NCBI RefSeq assembly: GCF_035668035.1 | Contig: NZ_JAYMYJ010000082.1 | Coordinates: 15,001 to 79,000, forward strand | Direction: 5' to 3' | Length of the DNA stretch: 64,000 bases | Source: Thiothrix phosphatis | GTDB taxonomy: Bacteria > Pseudomonadota > Gammaproteobacteria > Thiotrichales > Thiotrichaceae | Part shown: positions 1 to 8,938 of the stretch, piece by piece | Layout: each line of letters starts with the position of its first letter | How positions within the stretch are numbered: the first letter of the stretch is position 1 | Translations under genes and position numbers: made by a program | The notes under the pieces: generated by a model | Database searches by the model: none | What the model was told of the DNA's origin: nothing | The model's input: only the letters and a program-made list of their open reading frames with translations

Positions 1-1217
1 CGCAGCAGGTTGAGGGTGCTGGCCTTCAAATCAGTATTCGCGGTGGTGAAGCTAAAGACATTGGTCCCCAGCACCGCATAGCGCGTCCCATCCTCCTTGT
101 CGCCTATCCAGGAATACACCAAGGCAGAACCATTATTGCCAGCGGCGTGCAGCGGCAGGTTGCGGGAGCTGGTTGAAACCATGTTGGCGGAACGGTCGGG
201 AAACACGCTTTGCTCCACACCAGCAGGGTAAATGGTGGCGAGCGTCGCCTTGCAGTTGTCAGCTTCCGCCTGCGCCAGGGAAATGCCTGCCGCCAACAGC
301 GCTTTTGCCGACACATTATCGGCATTGCCGCTACCCAGCGCCTCTTCCAGCGCCACCGCATCATCCGGGCCATTGGAAGCGGTTACCGGTGCTTCCCCAC
401 TGACTTTCAGGATGTAGTTCATGCTGAATGTCTGGTTGTCAGGCCCCAGCAGGATATTGGATTTCAGCAGGTTGATGTCCGTCCCCGGCCCGGCAAAGAT
501 GGTGACGCCGTCCAGATTGAGGTCGGTATTGAAATAACCGTTCAAGAGGTAGTTGGCCCGCAGCTGGCTATTGGCCGGATCAGCCAGGATGCGCCCTAAC
601 ACGGTCGTCACATCCGTCCCCGGCCCACCGCCGATCACCTGGGAACTGGTGTCGGCATCCCCCGCCCACAGCATCGCCTTGTCGCCTTCCCGGTAGCGGG
701 TGGTGTCGCCGGTCTGTGCCTGGGTGAAATCCAGCGCCGTAACGGCTTGCCCCAGCGCCAACGGCTGCGAGCTGACCCCCAAGTGATTGCGGTGCAGGAC
801 AGCCACACGGTAATTGCCCGGCGCAGTTCCGGCAAACGTCAGGCTGGTGGCAGCGGTTTGCGGGTCAGCCAGCAAGCCATTGCGTTGCAGCATCACCGCC
901 TTACGGGCCACCACAGCGGCGGCGTTGTCAGCGCTGCGCAATTCCAGCAACACCCAATCGACCACGGCATCAGTCCCTTCAACCGCCAACACTCCCGCCG
1001 CCGCCGTTTCATTGCCCGCATAGTTGAATGGCGATACCGTATAGGGCTGTGCGACCGGGAGCAACCCCTTGCTGCGCAGGTCATCACGCATCAGGCCGCT
1101 GGCGGCGTTGTATGCGCCTTCCAGCAACACTTTCACTTGCAGGGAAACATCAGCAAAGGCGGGTTGAGCGGCGACTAGCAGCAGCAATACGGTAAAAAAT
1201 AAGCGACTGGTTTTCAT
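1..1217 (-). CDS. Secreted surface protein, 3' end cut off by window edge
   Basis: An open frame of 405 codons runs from an ATG at 1217 to the left edge with no stop, so the C-terminus is missing. The N-terminus is a clear Sec signal peptide (MKTSRLFFTVLLLLVAAQPAFA, cleavage after AFA, before DVSL). The mature start reads VKVLLEGAYNAASGLMRDDLR and is followed by a VDWVLLELR segment and a RVAVLHRNHLGV segment. That set of motifs recurs in secreted adhesin-like proteins best known from Bacteroidetes, whose function is not established. Nothing catalytic is visible. It is divergent from the DUF2157 gene, with about 160 bp shared between the two starts. I am sure it is a coding region and exported; the role is unknown. 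Confidence 0.85.
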   Translation of the reverse strand, partial: MKTSRLFFTVLLLLVAAQPAFADVSLQVKVLLEGAYNAASGLMRDDLRSKGLLPVAQPYTVSPFNYAGNETAAAGVLAVEGTDAVVDWVLLELRSADNAAAVVARKAVMLQRNGLLADPQTAATSLTFAGTAPGNYRVAVLHRNHLGVSSQPLALGQAVTALDFTQAQTGDTTRYREGDKAMLWAGDADTSSQVIGGGPGTDVTTVLGRILADPANSQLRANYLLNGYFNTDLNLDGVTIFAGPGTDINLLKSNILLGPDNQTFSMNYILKVSGEAPVTASNGPDDAVALEEALGSGNADNVSAKALLAAGISLAQAEADNCKATLATIYPAGVEQSVFPDRSANMVSTSSRNLPLHAAGNNGSALVYSWIGDKEDGTRYAVLGTNVFSFTTANTDLKASTLNLL

Positions 1218-1379
1218 GGCATAATTATTTGTCTTATTGGCCTTACAGCATAATAGCCGCTTTGTCTTTTATACGAGACAGAAAACGATCAAAGGTAAGG
1301 TGTTCCATTGAAGTTACAACACCTTACGCGCACAAAGCAGTAGAATGAAACCCTACAAAAACATAAAACCGGTTTTTCA

Positions 1380-2570
1380 ATGAGCACTATCGCCAAGCTG
1401 AATAACTGGCTGCAAGCTGGGCTGATCACACCAGCCCAACATGCCGCCATCCTCAACTTCGAAGCCCACCGGCCTCAAAGCGTCAACTGGTGGCTTTACA
1501 GCCTGATGATCCTGGGCGTCACCATTATCGGGCTAGGGATCATTTCCCTGATCGCGGCAAATTGGGCGGATATTCCCGACAGCGTCAAACTGGGCATAGA
1601 CTTCAGCCTGCTGACCGCACTGGCGGTGGCAATCTACTGGCAATACCCCAACCGCAGGCATGGTGCCTGGTTCGAAACACTGCTGACCGGGTTCATGCTG
1701 CTGTGCCTAGCAAGCATCGGGCTGATTGCGCAGATTTACCATATCGGCGGCCAATGGTATTACGCCTTGCTGTTTTGGGCAGGCATCACCGCCCTGCTTA
1801 GTCTGTACGCCCGTAGCCTGTTTGCCCGCTTCCTCTGGGTGACGCTGTTCCTGCACGGGCTGGCCTGGAGCGTGGCGGCGCTGCCCGACAACAGTTTCAG
1901 GTGGGAGGAAACGCCATCCATCCTATTGCTCACACCGCTATTGACGGCGCTGCTGCATTACCTCGCCACCCATGTGAAACCGCTGCACGGCTATGCCAGC
2001 AGCCTGTTTTTCTGGTTCCAACTCAGCGCCATCGTCGCGCTGGCGTTTGCGGACATCACCCGTTCCAGTGGGGAAATGAATGATTACCGCGCTATCTGGT
2101 ACCTGCCCGCCTACCTCACAGCGGCCATCCTGGCGGTGGGCATACTGCTGTCCAAGCATTACCGGCTGTTGAACCGGCTATTGCTGTTGGCCGCATTGAC
2201 GCTGCTGCTGCTGTACTACCACCCGGATCTGCTGTTTACGGGTGCCCAACGCTATGCCTTGTTCGGTTTTACGCCTCACGCCGATGTCAGTTTCTGGCAG
2301 GCGGATGACATCCGCGCGCCGATCCTGACCTTGCTGATCCTATTCCTGTACGCAGTCCATGCGGGCAATAGTGGCCATCAGCGCACCTTCAGCCTAATCA
2401 CCTTCCTGATCGGCTTGCGCTTTGTGGTGCTGTATTTCCAGGCGATGGGGGGATTGGCCGCCACTGGCGTCGGCCTGATCATTTCCGGCGCGTTGATCAT
2501 CGCCATGGCATGGCTGTGGTACAAAGGCCGTGACCGTTTCCGCCAATGGGCCAGGGGGTTGCAAGCATGA
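1380..2570 (+). CDS. DUF2157 multi-pass membrane protein
   Basis: A 396-residue inner-membrane protein. The cytoplasmic N-terminus (KLNNWLQAGLITPAQHAAIL) is the typical DUF2157 opening, and about ten hydrophobic segments follow, starting near residue 40 (LYSLMILGVTIIGLGIISLI). No enzymatic motif is visible. The stop overlaps the start of the next gene (ATGA at 2567-2570), so the two are probably translationally coupled. DUF2157 proteins commonly sit directly before a GDYXXLXY protein, as here, which supports the call. Biochemical function is unknown for the family. Confidence 0.9.
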   Translation: MSTIAKLNNWLQAGLITPAQHAAILNFEAHRPQSVNWWLYSLMILGVTIIGLGIISLIAANWADIPDSVKLGIDFSLLTALAVAIYWQYPNRRHGAWFETLLTGFMLLCLASIGLIAQIYHIGGQWYYALLFWAGITALLSLYARSLFARFLWVTLFLHGLAWSVAALPDNSFRWEETPSILLLTPLLTALLHYLATHVKPLHGYASSLFFWFQLSAIVALAFADITRSSGEMNDYRAIWYLPAYLTAAILAVGILLSKHYRLLNRLLLLAALTLLLLYYHPDLLFTGAQRYALFGFTPHADVSFWQADDIRAPILTLLILFLYAVHAGNSGHQRTFSLITFLIGLRFVVLYFQAMGGLAATGVGLIISGALIIAMAWLWYKGRDRFRQWARGLQA

Positions 2571-3061
2571 ACCGACGTATCCTGCTGATTGTGGCGTTGG
2601 CCTTGCCCATACTGGTGCTGGGTGTGGACGCTTTCATGCATCACCTACAACGTGCCAACGGCGAAGCGGTGACGTTGCCGATAGAAGGCTTTGACCCGCG
2701 CGACCTGTTATCCGGCCACTACCTGCAATACCGGGTGGACTACGGGGTGGAAAATGGCTGTGACGGATACATCGGCGCGGCCAGCGTTTGCCTGCGCCCC
2801 ACGCGCGGCATTTATCCACGGGGCGATTTACCCGCAGATTGTGGGCTGTTCATCCAAGGGCATTGCGACGACCATGGGATTTTTCTGGCAGATATTGAGC
2901 GTTTTTATATTCCAGAGGAATATGCGCAAAGTTTGGAAGACAAAGTGCGCGACCATCAAGGGGAGTTGGCGCTGTCAGTCGATCGGCAAGGCAACGCCGC
3001 CATCCGCGACCTGCTGATTGACGGCAAGCCGTGGAAGGAAGTGGCGCAAACCAGCCATTAG
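2567..3061 (+). CDS. GDYXXLXY-family membrane-anchored protein
   Basis: A 164-residue protein starting at the ATG that overlaps the DUF2157 stop codon; an upstream in-frame alternative at 2546 lies wholly inside DUF2157 and is less likely. It has one N-terminal membrane anchor (residues 4-20) and then a probably periplasmic domain with DPRDLLSGHYLQYRVDY, the variant here of the family's GDYXXLXY signature. Four Cys (in GCDGY, VCL, DCG and HCDD) could form disulfides. The gene runs into the convergent ferredoxin gene with a 4-bp 3' overlap. Role unknown; it presumably works with the DUF2157 partner. Confidence 0.88.
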   Translation: MNRRILLIVALALPILVLGVDAFMHHLQRANGEAVTLPIEGFDPRDLLSGHYLQYRVDYGVENGCDGYIGAASVCLRPTRGIYPRGDLPADCGLFIQGHCDDHGIFLADIERFYIPEEYAQSLEDKVRDHQGELALSVDRQGNAAIRDLLIDGKPWKEVAQTSH

Positions 3062-3360
3062 CGCCACGGCTCCCAGTCCTTCCCCATTTCCGGCACATTC
3101 AACACCAGGTCGGAGCAAGGCAGGCTGACACAGGGCAGCAACCTGCCCGCCGCCGCATCCTCCTCAAACAACGCCAACGGCTCGCCGTCAGGATAACGGA
3201 CTTCCCCCGACACAATTTGTGCCATGCATACGCCACAAACCCCGCCTCCGCAACCCCAGGGCACCGGAACTTCCTGCCGCAAAGCAGCCTGCAACAAGGT
3301 TTCGCCGTCGTTTACCTGGAAACGACAGCCAGTGTTCAGGATCGTGACGTTATAAGGCAT
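3058..3360 (-). CDS. Plant-type 2Fe-2S ferredoxin
   Basis: A 100-residue electron carrier. The cluster loop CGGGVCGVC (C-x4-C-x2-C) and a distal Cys in LLPCVSLPC give the four ligands of a plant/vertebrate-type 2Fe-2S fold. I chose the ATG at 3360 (MPYNVTIL), 4 nt after the cytochrome stop, over a TTG at 3378 that would overlap that gene. It is the last gene of a minus-strand run (membrane protein, aldo/keto reductase, waaA, cytochrome, ferredoxin). Its redox partner is not evident; the neighbouring haem lipoprotein is exported whereas this protein has no signal peptide. Confidence 0.92.
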   Translation of the reverse strand: MPYNVTILNTGCRFQVNDGETLLQAALRQEVPVPWGCGGGVCGVCMAQIVSGEVRYPDGEPLALFEEDAAAGRLLPCVSLPCSDLVLNVPEMGKDWEPWR

Positions 3361-3364
3361 GGGG

Positions 3365-3733
3365 TCACGGCTTGGCAAAGTGGTAGTAGGTGTCGTTCAG
3401 GTAATCCGTCACTTTATCCAAATCCTCGTCGAACAGCCGTGCGCCAAGATTGGCGTCGCAACGGCGCACCTGCGCTGACAGCATGGCGTAATCCTGCATC
3501 TTGTGGTCAGCGCGGGTATAAACGCCAGAGTCATGGCAACTGATGCAGTTGGCGTCATGGATAGCCTGGCCAGACAATTCGCTGTTGGCGGTCGCCTGCG
3601 GCGGCGCATTGGGCGCAGTTTTCTGTTCCTGCGCCACGGGTGCCACAGCCGTATCGGTTTTGGTTTCGCCACATCCCACCAAGGAGCCTGCAACCATGCC
3701 CATTGCCAGCGCCAAAAGAGCCAATCGTTTCAT
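3365..3733 (-). CDS. Mono-haem c-type cytochrome lipoprotein
   Basis: A 122-residue exported class I cytochrome. MKRLALLALAMGMVAGSLVGC is a lipoprotein signal peptide with an LVGC lipobox. A low-complexity Ala/Pro/Thr linker follows, then the haem site CISCH and a C-terminal helix. Two ATGs are possible (3739, 3733); 3733 is preferred because the AGGAGG that forms the end of waaA then has a 6-nt spacing. The waaA stop lies 2 nt before the start, so the genes are translationally coupled. It is probably anchored in a membrane facing the periplasm. Partner unknown. Confidence 0.88.
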   Translation of the reverse strand: MKRLALLALAMGMVAGSLVGCGETKTDTAVAPVAQEQKTAPNAPPQATANSELSGQAIHDANCISCHDSGVYTRADHKMQDYAMLSAQVRRCDANLGARLFDEDLDKVTDYLNDTYYHFAKP

Positions 3734-3735
3734 TT

Positions 3736-5016
3736 TCATCCTCCTGATGTTTTCATCAGTGTGTTTATAGCATGAATCAGGCAATCCACCGCCCCTTGAT
3801 TCTGCTGGAAAAACTGTTTTGCTGCCTGCCCCGCACATTGCTGCGCTGCGGCATCCTGTAGCCAAACCAACAATTGTGCGGCCAAGCCCGCCTCATCCGG
3901 CACCAGAACCGCACCGCCTACGTCACAGAGCGCAGGGAAAATGTCCGCGAAATTGTGCACATGTTCGCCACTGACCACCGGCACGCCAAACGCAGCGGCC
4001 TCCAACGGATTATGCCCGCCATGCGCCACCAGGCTGCCGCCGATGAAAGCCACGTCCGCAGCTGCGTACCACAGCAACATTTCCCCCATGCTGTCACCCA
4101 CAACAATAGCGGTTTCCGGGGGAAAAACACCGCCCGCGCTGCGCCGCGCCACCGGCAAGCCGCTATCGGCACACAACGCCGCGACCGCTTCAAACCGTTC
4201 CGGATGGCGTGGCACCAGCACCAGCAGCAGCTCAGGCGACTGTTCACGCAAACGGGCAAACACCCGCAGGATGATGTCATCTTCCCCCTGATGGGTGCTG
4301 GCAGCCACCCACACCGGCCGCTGCCCGCCCCACTGGCTGCGCAGCCGCCTGCCCTGTTCCAAGGCCGCATCCGGAACCTGCAAGTCAAACTTGATATTGC
4401 CGCACACCCTGAGCTGTTCCGGGCGTGCGCCGAGTTGCTGGAAGCGCTGGGAATCCTGCCGGTCACGGGTGGCTATCACCTGCGCATGCGCCAGCGTTTC
4501 CCGCACCAGACTGGCAATCCGCGCATATCCTTGGGTGGAGCGGGCGGACAGGCGGGCATTGGCCAACAACAGCGGAATCCGCCGTTGGGTGCAGGTAGCG
4601 TAAAGGTTCGGCCAGATCTCGGTTTCCATCACCACCAGCAACTGAGGCTGCATGCGGTTCAGGAAGCGCGCCAGCGCATCCGGCAGGTCATATGGAAAAT
4701 AATAATGCAGCACTTTTTCGCCAAACAGGCGCTTGACGGTGTCGGAGCCAGTCGGCGTCGTGGTGGTCACCAGCAAGGGATGCTGCGGGTATTCTTGCAG
4801 CAAACGTCCAATCAGCGGGCGGGCAGCGATGGTTTCCCCCACCGACACCGCATGCAGCCAGATGCAAGGCCGCCCGGCAACGGGAACAAAGCCGAAACGT
4901 TCCCCCAACCGCCGCCGGTAGGCAGGATTGGCGCGGCTGCGCCATAACAGCCGCAGCACGAACAGCGGCGTCAGCCCGTACATCAGCAGCGAATACAGGA
5001 AACGGCGGATGCTCAC
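3736..5016 (-). CDS. waaA: 3-deoxy-D-manno-octulosonic acid (Kdo) transferase
   Basis: A 426-residue GT30 enzyme that transfers Kdo from CMP-Kdo to lipid IVA at the inner-membrane face during LPS core assembly. It has an N-terminal anchor (RFLYSLLMYGLTPLFVLRLL), the GERFGF box, WLHAVSVGE carrying the catalytic Glu region, TTTTPTGSD, METEIWPNL, and the GGHNPLEAAAFGVPVVSG nucleotide-sugar motif near the C-terminus, all characteristic of KdtA/WaaA. Length is normal for the family. The start is GTG overlapping the aldo/keto reductase stop (GTGA). The last codons contain the ribosome binding site for the cytochrome gene. Confidence 0.95.
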   Translation of the reverse strand: MSIRRFLYSLLMYGLTPLFVLRLLWRSRANPAYRRRLGERFGFVPVAGRPCIWLHAVSVGETIAARPLIGRLLQEYPQHPLLVTTTTPTGSDTVKRLFGEKVLHYYFPYDLPDALARFLNRMQPQLLVVMETEIWPNLYATCTQRRIPLLLANARLSARSTQGYARIASLVRETLAHAQVIATRDRQDSQRFQQLGARPEQLRVCGNIKFDLQVPDAALEQGRRLRSQWGGQRPVWVAASTHQGEDDIILRVFARLREQSPELLLVLVPRHPERFEAVAALCADSGLPVARRSAGGVFPPETAIVVGDSMGEMLLWYAAADVAFIGGSLVAHGGHNPLEAAAFGVPVVSGEHVHNFADIFPALCDVGGAVLVPDEAGLAAQLLVWLQDAAAQQCAGQAAKQFFQQNQGAVDCLIHAINTLMKTSGG

Positions 5017-5804
5017 GCCCCCAGCGCCTCCAGCGCTGCCGCCACATTGTCACGCAAATGCTTAGGGTTGACCGTTCCCAGCACCACGCTGGTCGCTCCC
5101 GGCTGGGCAAAGATAAAACGCAGGGCATGCCCGACCGGATCGGCCCCACCGAACTTGTCCAGATGGCCACTGGCGAACGCCTTTTTCACCAATACGGCAC
5201 GCCCTTGCGCCACCGCAGCTGCCAGCACCGGCAATTCGTCGGTATAGGCCGGGTTGTAAGCAGCCATCACCACATCGCAACCCAGCTCATACGCCAGCAG
5301 GCCCCCTGCGGCGGTTTTCGAGGAAATGCCAACGGCGCGCACCCAACCTTCCTCCCGCATTTGCAGCAACGTATCCAGCGCCGCCGTTTCCCGCAGGATG
5401 CGCGCATCGTCACCATCGGAATGGATCAACACCACATCGAGATAATCGGTTTTCAACAGGCGCAGGCTATTCTCCATGCTTTGGCGGATGCCGTTGGCGG
5501 TAAAATCGAAATGGGATCCGCCGTCGTGGAAGCTTTCCCCCGCCTTGGTTTCGATCACCCAGTCGTGGCGGGAATTGGGCAACAACCTGCCGATACGTTC
5601 CTCGCTCAGGCCATAGGCAGGTGCCGTATCCAGCAGGTTGATGCCCAGATCGAAAGCCAGCGCCAGCAATTCGCGCGCCTCCCGGTCGGATGGCAACTCA
5701 AACCCCTGCGGATACTTGACGCCCTGGTTGCGCCCGAACTTGACCGTCCCCAACCCCAGCGGGCTGACCTCAATGCCGGTAGCCGCCAGCGGACGGCGCT
5801 TCAT
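5013..5804 (-). CDS. Aldo/keto reductase family protein
   Basis: A 263-residue NADPH-dependent oxidoreductase-type TIM barrel. LLDTAPAYG supplies the Asp and Tyr of the AKR catalytic tetrad, VIETKAGE the Lys and VLIHSDG the His; the barrel ends with SVVLGTVNPKHL, the cofactor-binding region. The ATG at 5804 overlaps the stop of the upstream membrane-protein gene (TGATG). At about 263 residues it is shorter than many AKRs (300-330), like the bacterial subfamily near L-fucose/galactose dehydrogenases. Substrate not predictable from sequence. Confidence 0.9.
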   Translation of the reverse strand: MKRRPLAATGIEVSPLGLGTVKFGRNQGVKYPQGFELPSDREARELLALAFDLGINLLDTAPAYGLSEERIGRLLPNSRHDWVIETKAGESFHDGGSHFDFTANGIRQSMENSLRLLKTDYLDVVLIHSDGDDARILRETAALDTLLQMREEGWVRAVGISSKTAAGGLLAYELGCDVVMAAYNPAYTDELPVLAAAVAQGRAVLVKKAFASGHLDKFGGADPVGHALRFIFAQPGATSVVLGTVNPKHLRDNVAAALEALGA

Positions 5805-6484
5805 CAAGCGAACAGCTCTTCGTAAGAAACGTAAATGGCCCCAACCGTCACCGGCATCACCACCAACAGCCCCAGCCCGAACGGGATGGAACCAATAATC
5901 CCCAGCACGGCATAAATCAGGAACAGCACCAGCAAGGGCGCGATTTGGGTGACCGCAGTGCTGACACAGGTTTTCAACGCTTCCATCACGGGCATGCCAC
6001 GGAACAGCATCAACGCCGGGGTGTAATTGAAGACGATGAACGACGCAAACCCGACCAGCAGCATGAACGCCATTCCGCCCACACCAAAGCCACCGACGCC
6101 AACGGTCGCACCGCGCAGCAGGTTGTCGCCAATAAAAGCGGCGCTGATAATGGCGATGACAATCGCCGCCGCAAACATGACCCCCCCCAGCAGCAGGAAC
6201 TGGTTACGCTTCTGCGGGTTCACCAGCACCGACCACAGATGCTCAAGCTTGACCGGATTGCCCGCCTTGGATTGTTGCGCGGCGTACAACATGCCCGCGA
6301 CCAACGCTGGCATGATCAGCAAGAGGATAATCTGGCCAATAATCGGCAATACGCTCAACACAATGGCACCAACCCCACCGATCAGCGCCATCAGCACCCA
6401 GGTCACCATATCTTTGGAAAAAATTCCCCACCCTGCTTTGTACCAATCCACTGCGCGGCTCGCAGGAATATTTTTGACTGACAT
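5804..6484 (-). CDS. BPSS1780-type membrane protein
   Basis: A 226-residue integral membrane protein. The N-terminus (VKNIPASRAVDWYKAGWGIF) and PIIGQIILLLIMPALVAGML match the BPSS1780 membrane family; about six hydrophobic segments are present. AGGAGA lies 8 nt before the ATG. It heads the gene run down to the ferredoxin. Function of the family is unknown. Confidence 0.85.
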   Translation of the reverse strand: MSVKNIPASRAVDWYKAGWGIFSKDMVTWVLMALIGGVGAIVLSVLPIIGQIILLLIMPALVAGMLYAAQQSKAGNPVKLEHLWSVLVNPQKRNQFLLLGGVMFAAAIVIAIISAAFIGDNLLRGATVGVGGFGVGGMAFMLLVGFASFIVFNYTPALMLFRGMPVMEALKTCVSTAVTQIAPLLVLFLIYAVLGIIGSIPFGLGLLVVMPVTVGAIYVSYEELFA

Positions 6485-6562
6485 AACACGATCTCCTTGA
6501 TGAGTTTTTCTGGCAAACGTTTTGTGACTGCGACGTGCGTCGTGTACTGGTTATAGTTTTGT

Positions 6563-7765
6563 TCAAAGCCCGCTGAAATTTACGGAATCCCAAGCAGTTT
6601 TGGCGACCGGCGGTGTTGGCAAATTTTCTGCCGCCGCGCCTGATGCCGATTTTGCCATGCCCAGTTCCGATTGCAAATGGCCGGACAACAGCGGTGCAAA
6701 CGCCAGCTTGGTCGGCCAGGCGGCGATGACATTGGCGAGGCGGACAAACACTGGTTGGTCTGGGCGGCCACCATCCAACTGGTGCCCCTCGGCGCGGTCA
6801 ACGTTCCAGGCCGCCCATTCCAGGGCGCTGAAATCCAACCACGGCAACAGATCGGCCAATTCGTGGCGGGCGGTGGCGATCGCCTCCTCCGCCGGTTTGC
6901 CTGCGCCCAGTTCCGCTGGTTGCCCACCGACATACCACACCACCCTGCCCTGCGCGTCCCGGTGCGAAGTAATGGTGGCGCGCGGTTTGTCGCTCATCCC
7001 CAGCGCATGTGCGTAAACCATCGGCAAATCGCCCCGCGCCAGCACCATTTGCAAGGGGCGGCGTTGCATCTGCGGCAACCTATGCCCCTGCCCGGCCAAC
7101 ACCGCCAGCAAGGTTTCATTGCCCGCGCCTGCGGCCAGGACAATCTGCCGCGCCTCGATTTCCAATCCAGCACCATCCGGCAGCACTGCATGGTAACTGT
7201 ATCCCTGCCCCGCCTGCTGCAAGCCGGAATCTTGTACATTGATTTGGATCAGCCCATCCGCCAGTTGTTCCCGCAGCGTTTCCAGCAACGAAGGCACATC
7301 CAGCACTGGCTCATCCAGACGGTACAGGCCGCCGTGAAAACGGGTGTCGCGGAACAGTTCGGGGTAATCCGCAGGCGGCAGCGCCTCCATCCGGCTTTTC
7401 ATCAGCTTGCTGGCGAAAAAGCCGGTCATGCGCGAGCCGATCCCAGCGGAAGTCCACAGCAGTTGCGATTCCGCCAGTATCCTGACCTTGCTTAAATCAA
7501 CCGGACTTTCGCCGTTGAGCGCCGCCCGCCAGATACCCGGCATCTCGCCAATGGCCAGCGCGGCACCGGTCAGCTTGCCAGTGAGGGCGTATTTGGTGCC
7601 GCCGTGGATGATGCCCTGGGAGGCGATGGTTTGCCCCTTGCCCAATTCATCCGCCGCCAGCACGGCGTTGCAGCCTTGCGCGCGCAGTTCCGCCAGCAGC
7701 CACAAACCGGCGATGCCGCCGCCCACAATCAACACATCCACCGTCAAATTCTGAGGATTTGCCAC
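6563..7765 (-). CDS. FAD-dependent oxidoreductase (DAO-like)
   Basis: A 400-residue flavoenzyme. VDVLIVGGGIAGLWLLAEL is the N-terminal GxGxxG dinucleotide fold, followed by GQTIASQGIIHGGTKYAL, the DAO/glycerol-3-phosphate-dehydrogenase-type FAD loop, and a second FAD-contact stretch IVLAAGAGNE. The start is GTG with AAGGGG upstream, 3 nt after the stop of the J-domain gene. Substrate unknown. It belongs to the hldE-hscC-J protein transcription unit by spacing, with no obvious functional tie. Confidence 0.85.
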   Translation of the reverse strand: MANPQNLTVDVLIVGGGIAGLWLLAELRAQGCNAVLAADELGKGQTIASQGIIHGGTKYALTGKLTGAALAIGEMPGIWRAALNGESPVDLSKVRILAESQLLWTSAGIGSRMTGFFASKLMKSRMEALPPADYPELFRDTRFHGGLYRLDEPVLDVPSLLETLREQLADGLIQINVQDSGLQQAGQGYSYHAVLPDGAGLEIEARQIVLAAGAGNETLLAVLAGQGHRLPQMQRRPLQMVLARGDLPMVYAHALGMSDKPRATITSHRDAQGRVVWYVGGQPAELGAGKPAEEAIATARHELADLLPWLDFSALEWAAWNVDRAEGHQLDGGRPDQPVFVRLANVIAAWPTKLAFAPLLSGHLQSELGMAKSASGAAAENLPTPPVAKTAWDSVNFSGL

Positions 7766-7768
7766 AAG

Positions 7769-8938
7769 TTACCCCTTGATTACATACGAACGGCTGATCC
7801 AATCATGCAACAGCATATTGTTGAAACTCATCATGAAAGCGTTGATCCATACTGTGATCTTGAAACCCACGATGCACAGACAAGCGAAGAATCCCCGCAG
7901 CAGGGAATGATACCAGGACATACGCCCCCCTTTGCCATTGACCACCTGCAAGCGTAACAGTTTCTTGCCAATACTGGCCTGCCACGGCGATGCTTCGAGC
8001 AACGGCATCAACAGCAGGAAATAGGCCAGGGCACTGTTCAGCCTGAATGTAGACAGTGTGTCATCATTCATATTCATCTCCAAAGCAGCCAGCACAGCCT
8101 CCAGCCCGGACATGAAGGCCACAAAAACCAGAATATCGAGGCAAAAAGCGGCAATGCGCGAATAATAATGCGACACACGCGGATGAATGCCCGTCCGCGT
8201 CGGTTTGCCATCCGCACTGTGGCTTTCCAGATACGGCAAGACAGCATCCAGTTGGCTGGCCGGGAACATCTGGCTGTATTCCCGCCACTTGCCATCCCAG
8301 GCAAACACCTGATTGAAGTAATTCAGCACCGGCGGTTTGAAAAACAGGGCCTTTTTCTGCCAGGCGATTTCATTGGCTTCAGCCACCATTCCAAACAGGC
8401 GGTCACCCGCCTCTGCCCGGAATTCAATATCCAGCAAGGAGGGATTACGCTCGATAAACTTCCATAACGCCACATCGGAACCGGCATTTTGGGCCTGGAA
8501 AGCCGTCTTTACTTGTTCAAACAAAGCCTCCCAATCCGCATTCCGGTTAGGGAACCAGTCTGCATCCGATGGCCCTGCTGGCGTATTGGCAGGCTCCACA
8601 GGCTCTGGAAGCACTTCAGCCACAGGTGCCGCCAGACAAATTTCCACAGTTTCATCCATCCCCGTAAAGTCTGTCCCTGGCAGCGCAGGCAGAGGAACTT
8701 CAACTTGCACTGATGACCCAGGTTCCGGTATGGGATCAGGCGGTGCCAGCGTTTCAGGCCCCTCCCATTGCCATTCAGATTCGCTGTAAAGCAGCGCCTG
8801 CTTATAGGCGTCATGCAGTTCACGGAAGGCTTGCGGATCGTCATCCGGGCGATTCTGCTTCAACAGCCGGGCATAGCTGCGCTTGATGGCCTTTTTGTCC
8901 GCATACGGCTCAATGCCAAGGATTTGCCAACAGTCCAT
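7769..8938 (-). CDS. J-domain protein with C-terminal RDD membrane domain
   Basis: A 389-residue protein. Residues 1-50 (CWQILGIEPYADKKAIKRSYARLLK, then QNRPDDDPQAFRELHDAYKQAL) form a J domain in which the canonical HPD tripeptide is replaced by RPD, like the DjlB/DjlC partners of HscC. A Pro/Glu-rich linker and a central helical region follow. From about residue 255 the protein becomes an RDD-type membrane domain (HYYSRIAAFCLDILVFVAF, then SIGKKLLRLQVV). The start ATG overlaps the hscC stop (TGATG). Inferred role: membrane-tethered co-chaperone of the adjacent HscC. Confidence 0.88.
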   Translation of the reverse strand: MDCWQILGIEPYADKKAIKRSYARLLKQNRPDDDPQAFRELHDAYKQALLYSESEWQWEGPETLAPPDPIPEPGSSVQVEVPLPALPGTDFTGMDETVEICLAAPVAEVLPEPVEPANTPAGPSDADWFPNRNADWEALFEQVKTAFQAQNAGSDVALWKFIERNPSLLDIEFRAEAGDRLFGMVAEANEIAWQKKALFFKPPVLNYFNQVFAWDGKWREYSQMFPASQLDAVLPYLESHSADGKPTRTGIHPRVSHYYSRIAAFCLDILVFVAFMSGLEAVLAALEMNMNDDTLSTFRLNSALAYFLLLMPLLEASPWQASIGKKLLRLQVVNGKGGRMSWYHSLLRGFFACLCIVGFKITVWINAFMMSFNNMLLHDWISRSYVIKG

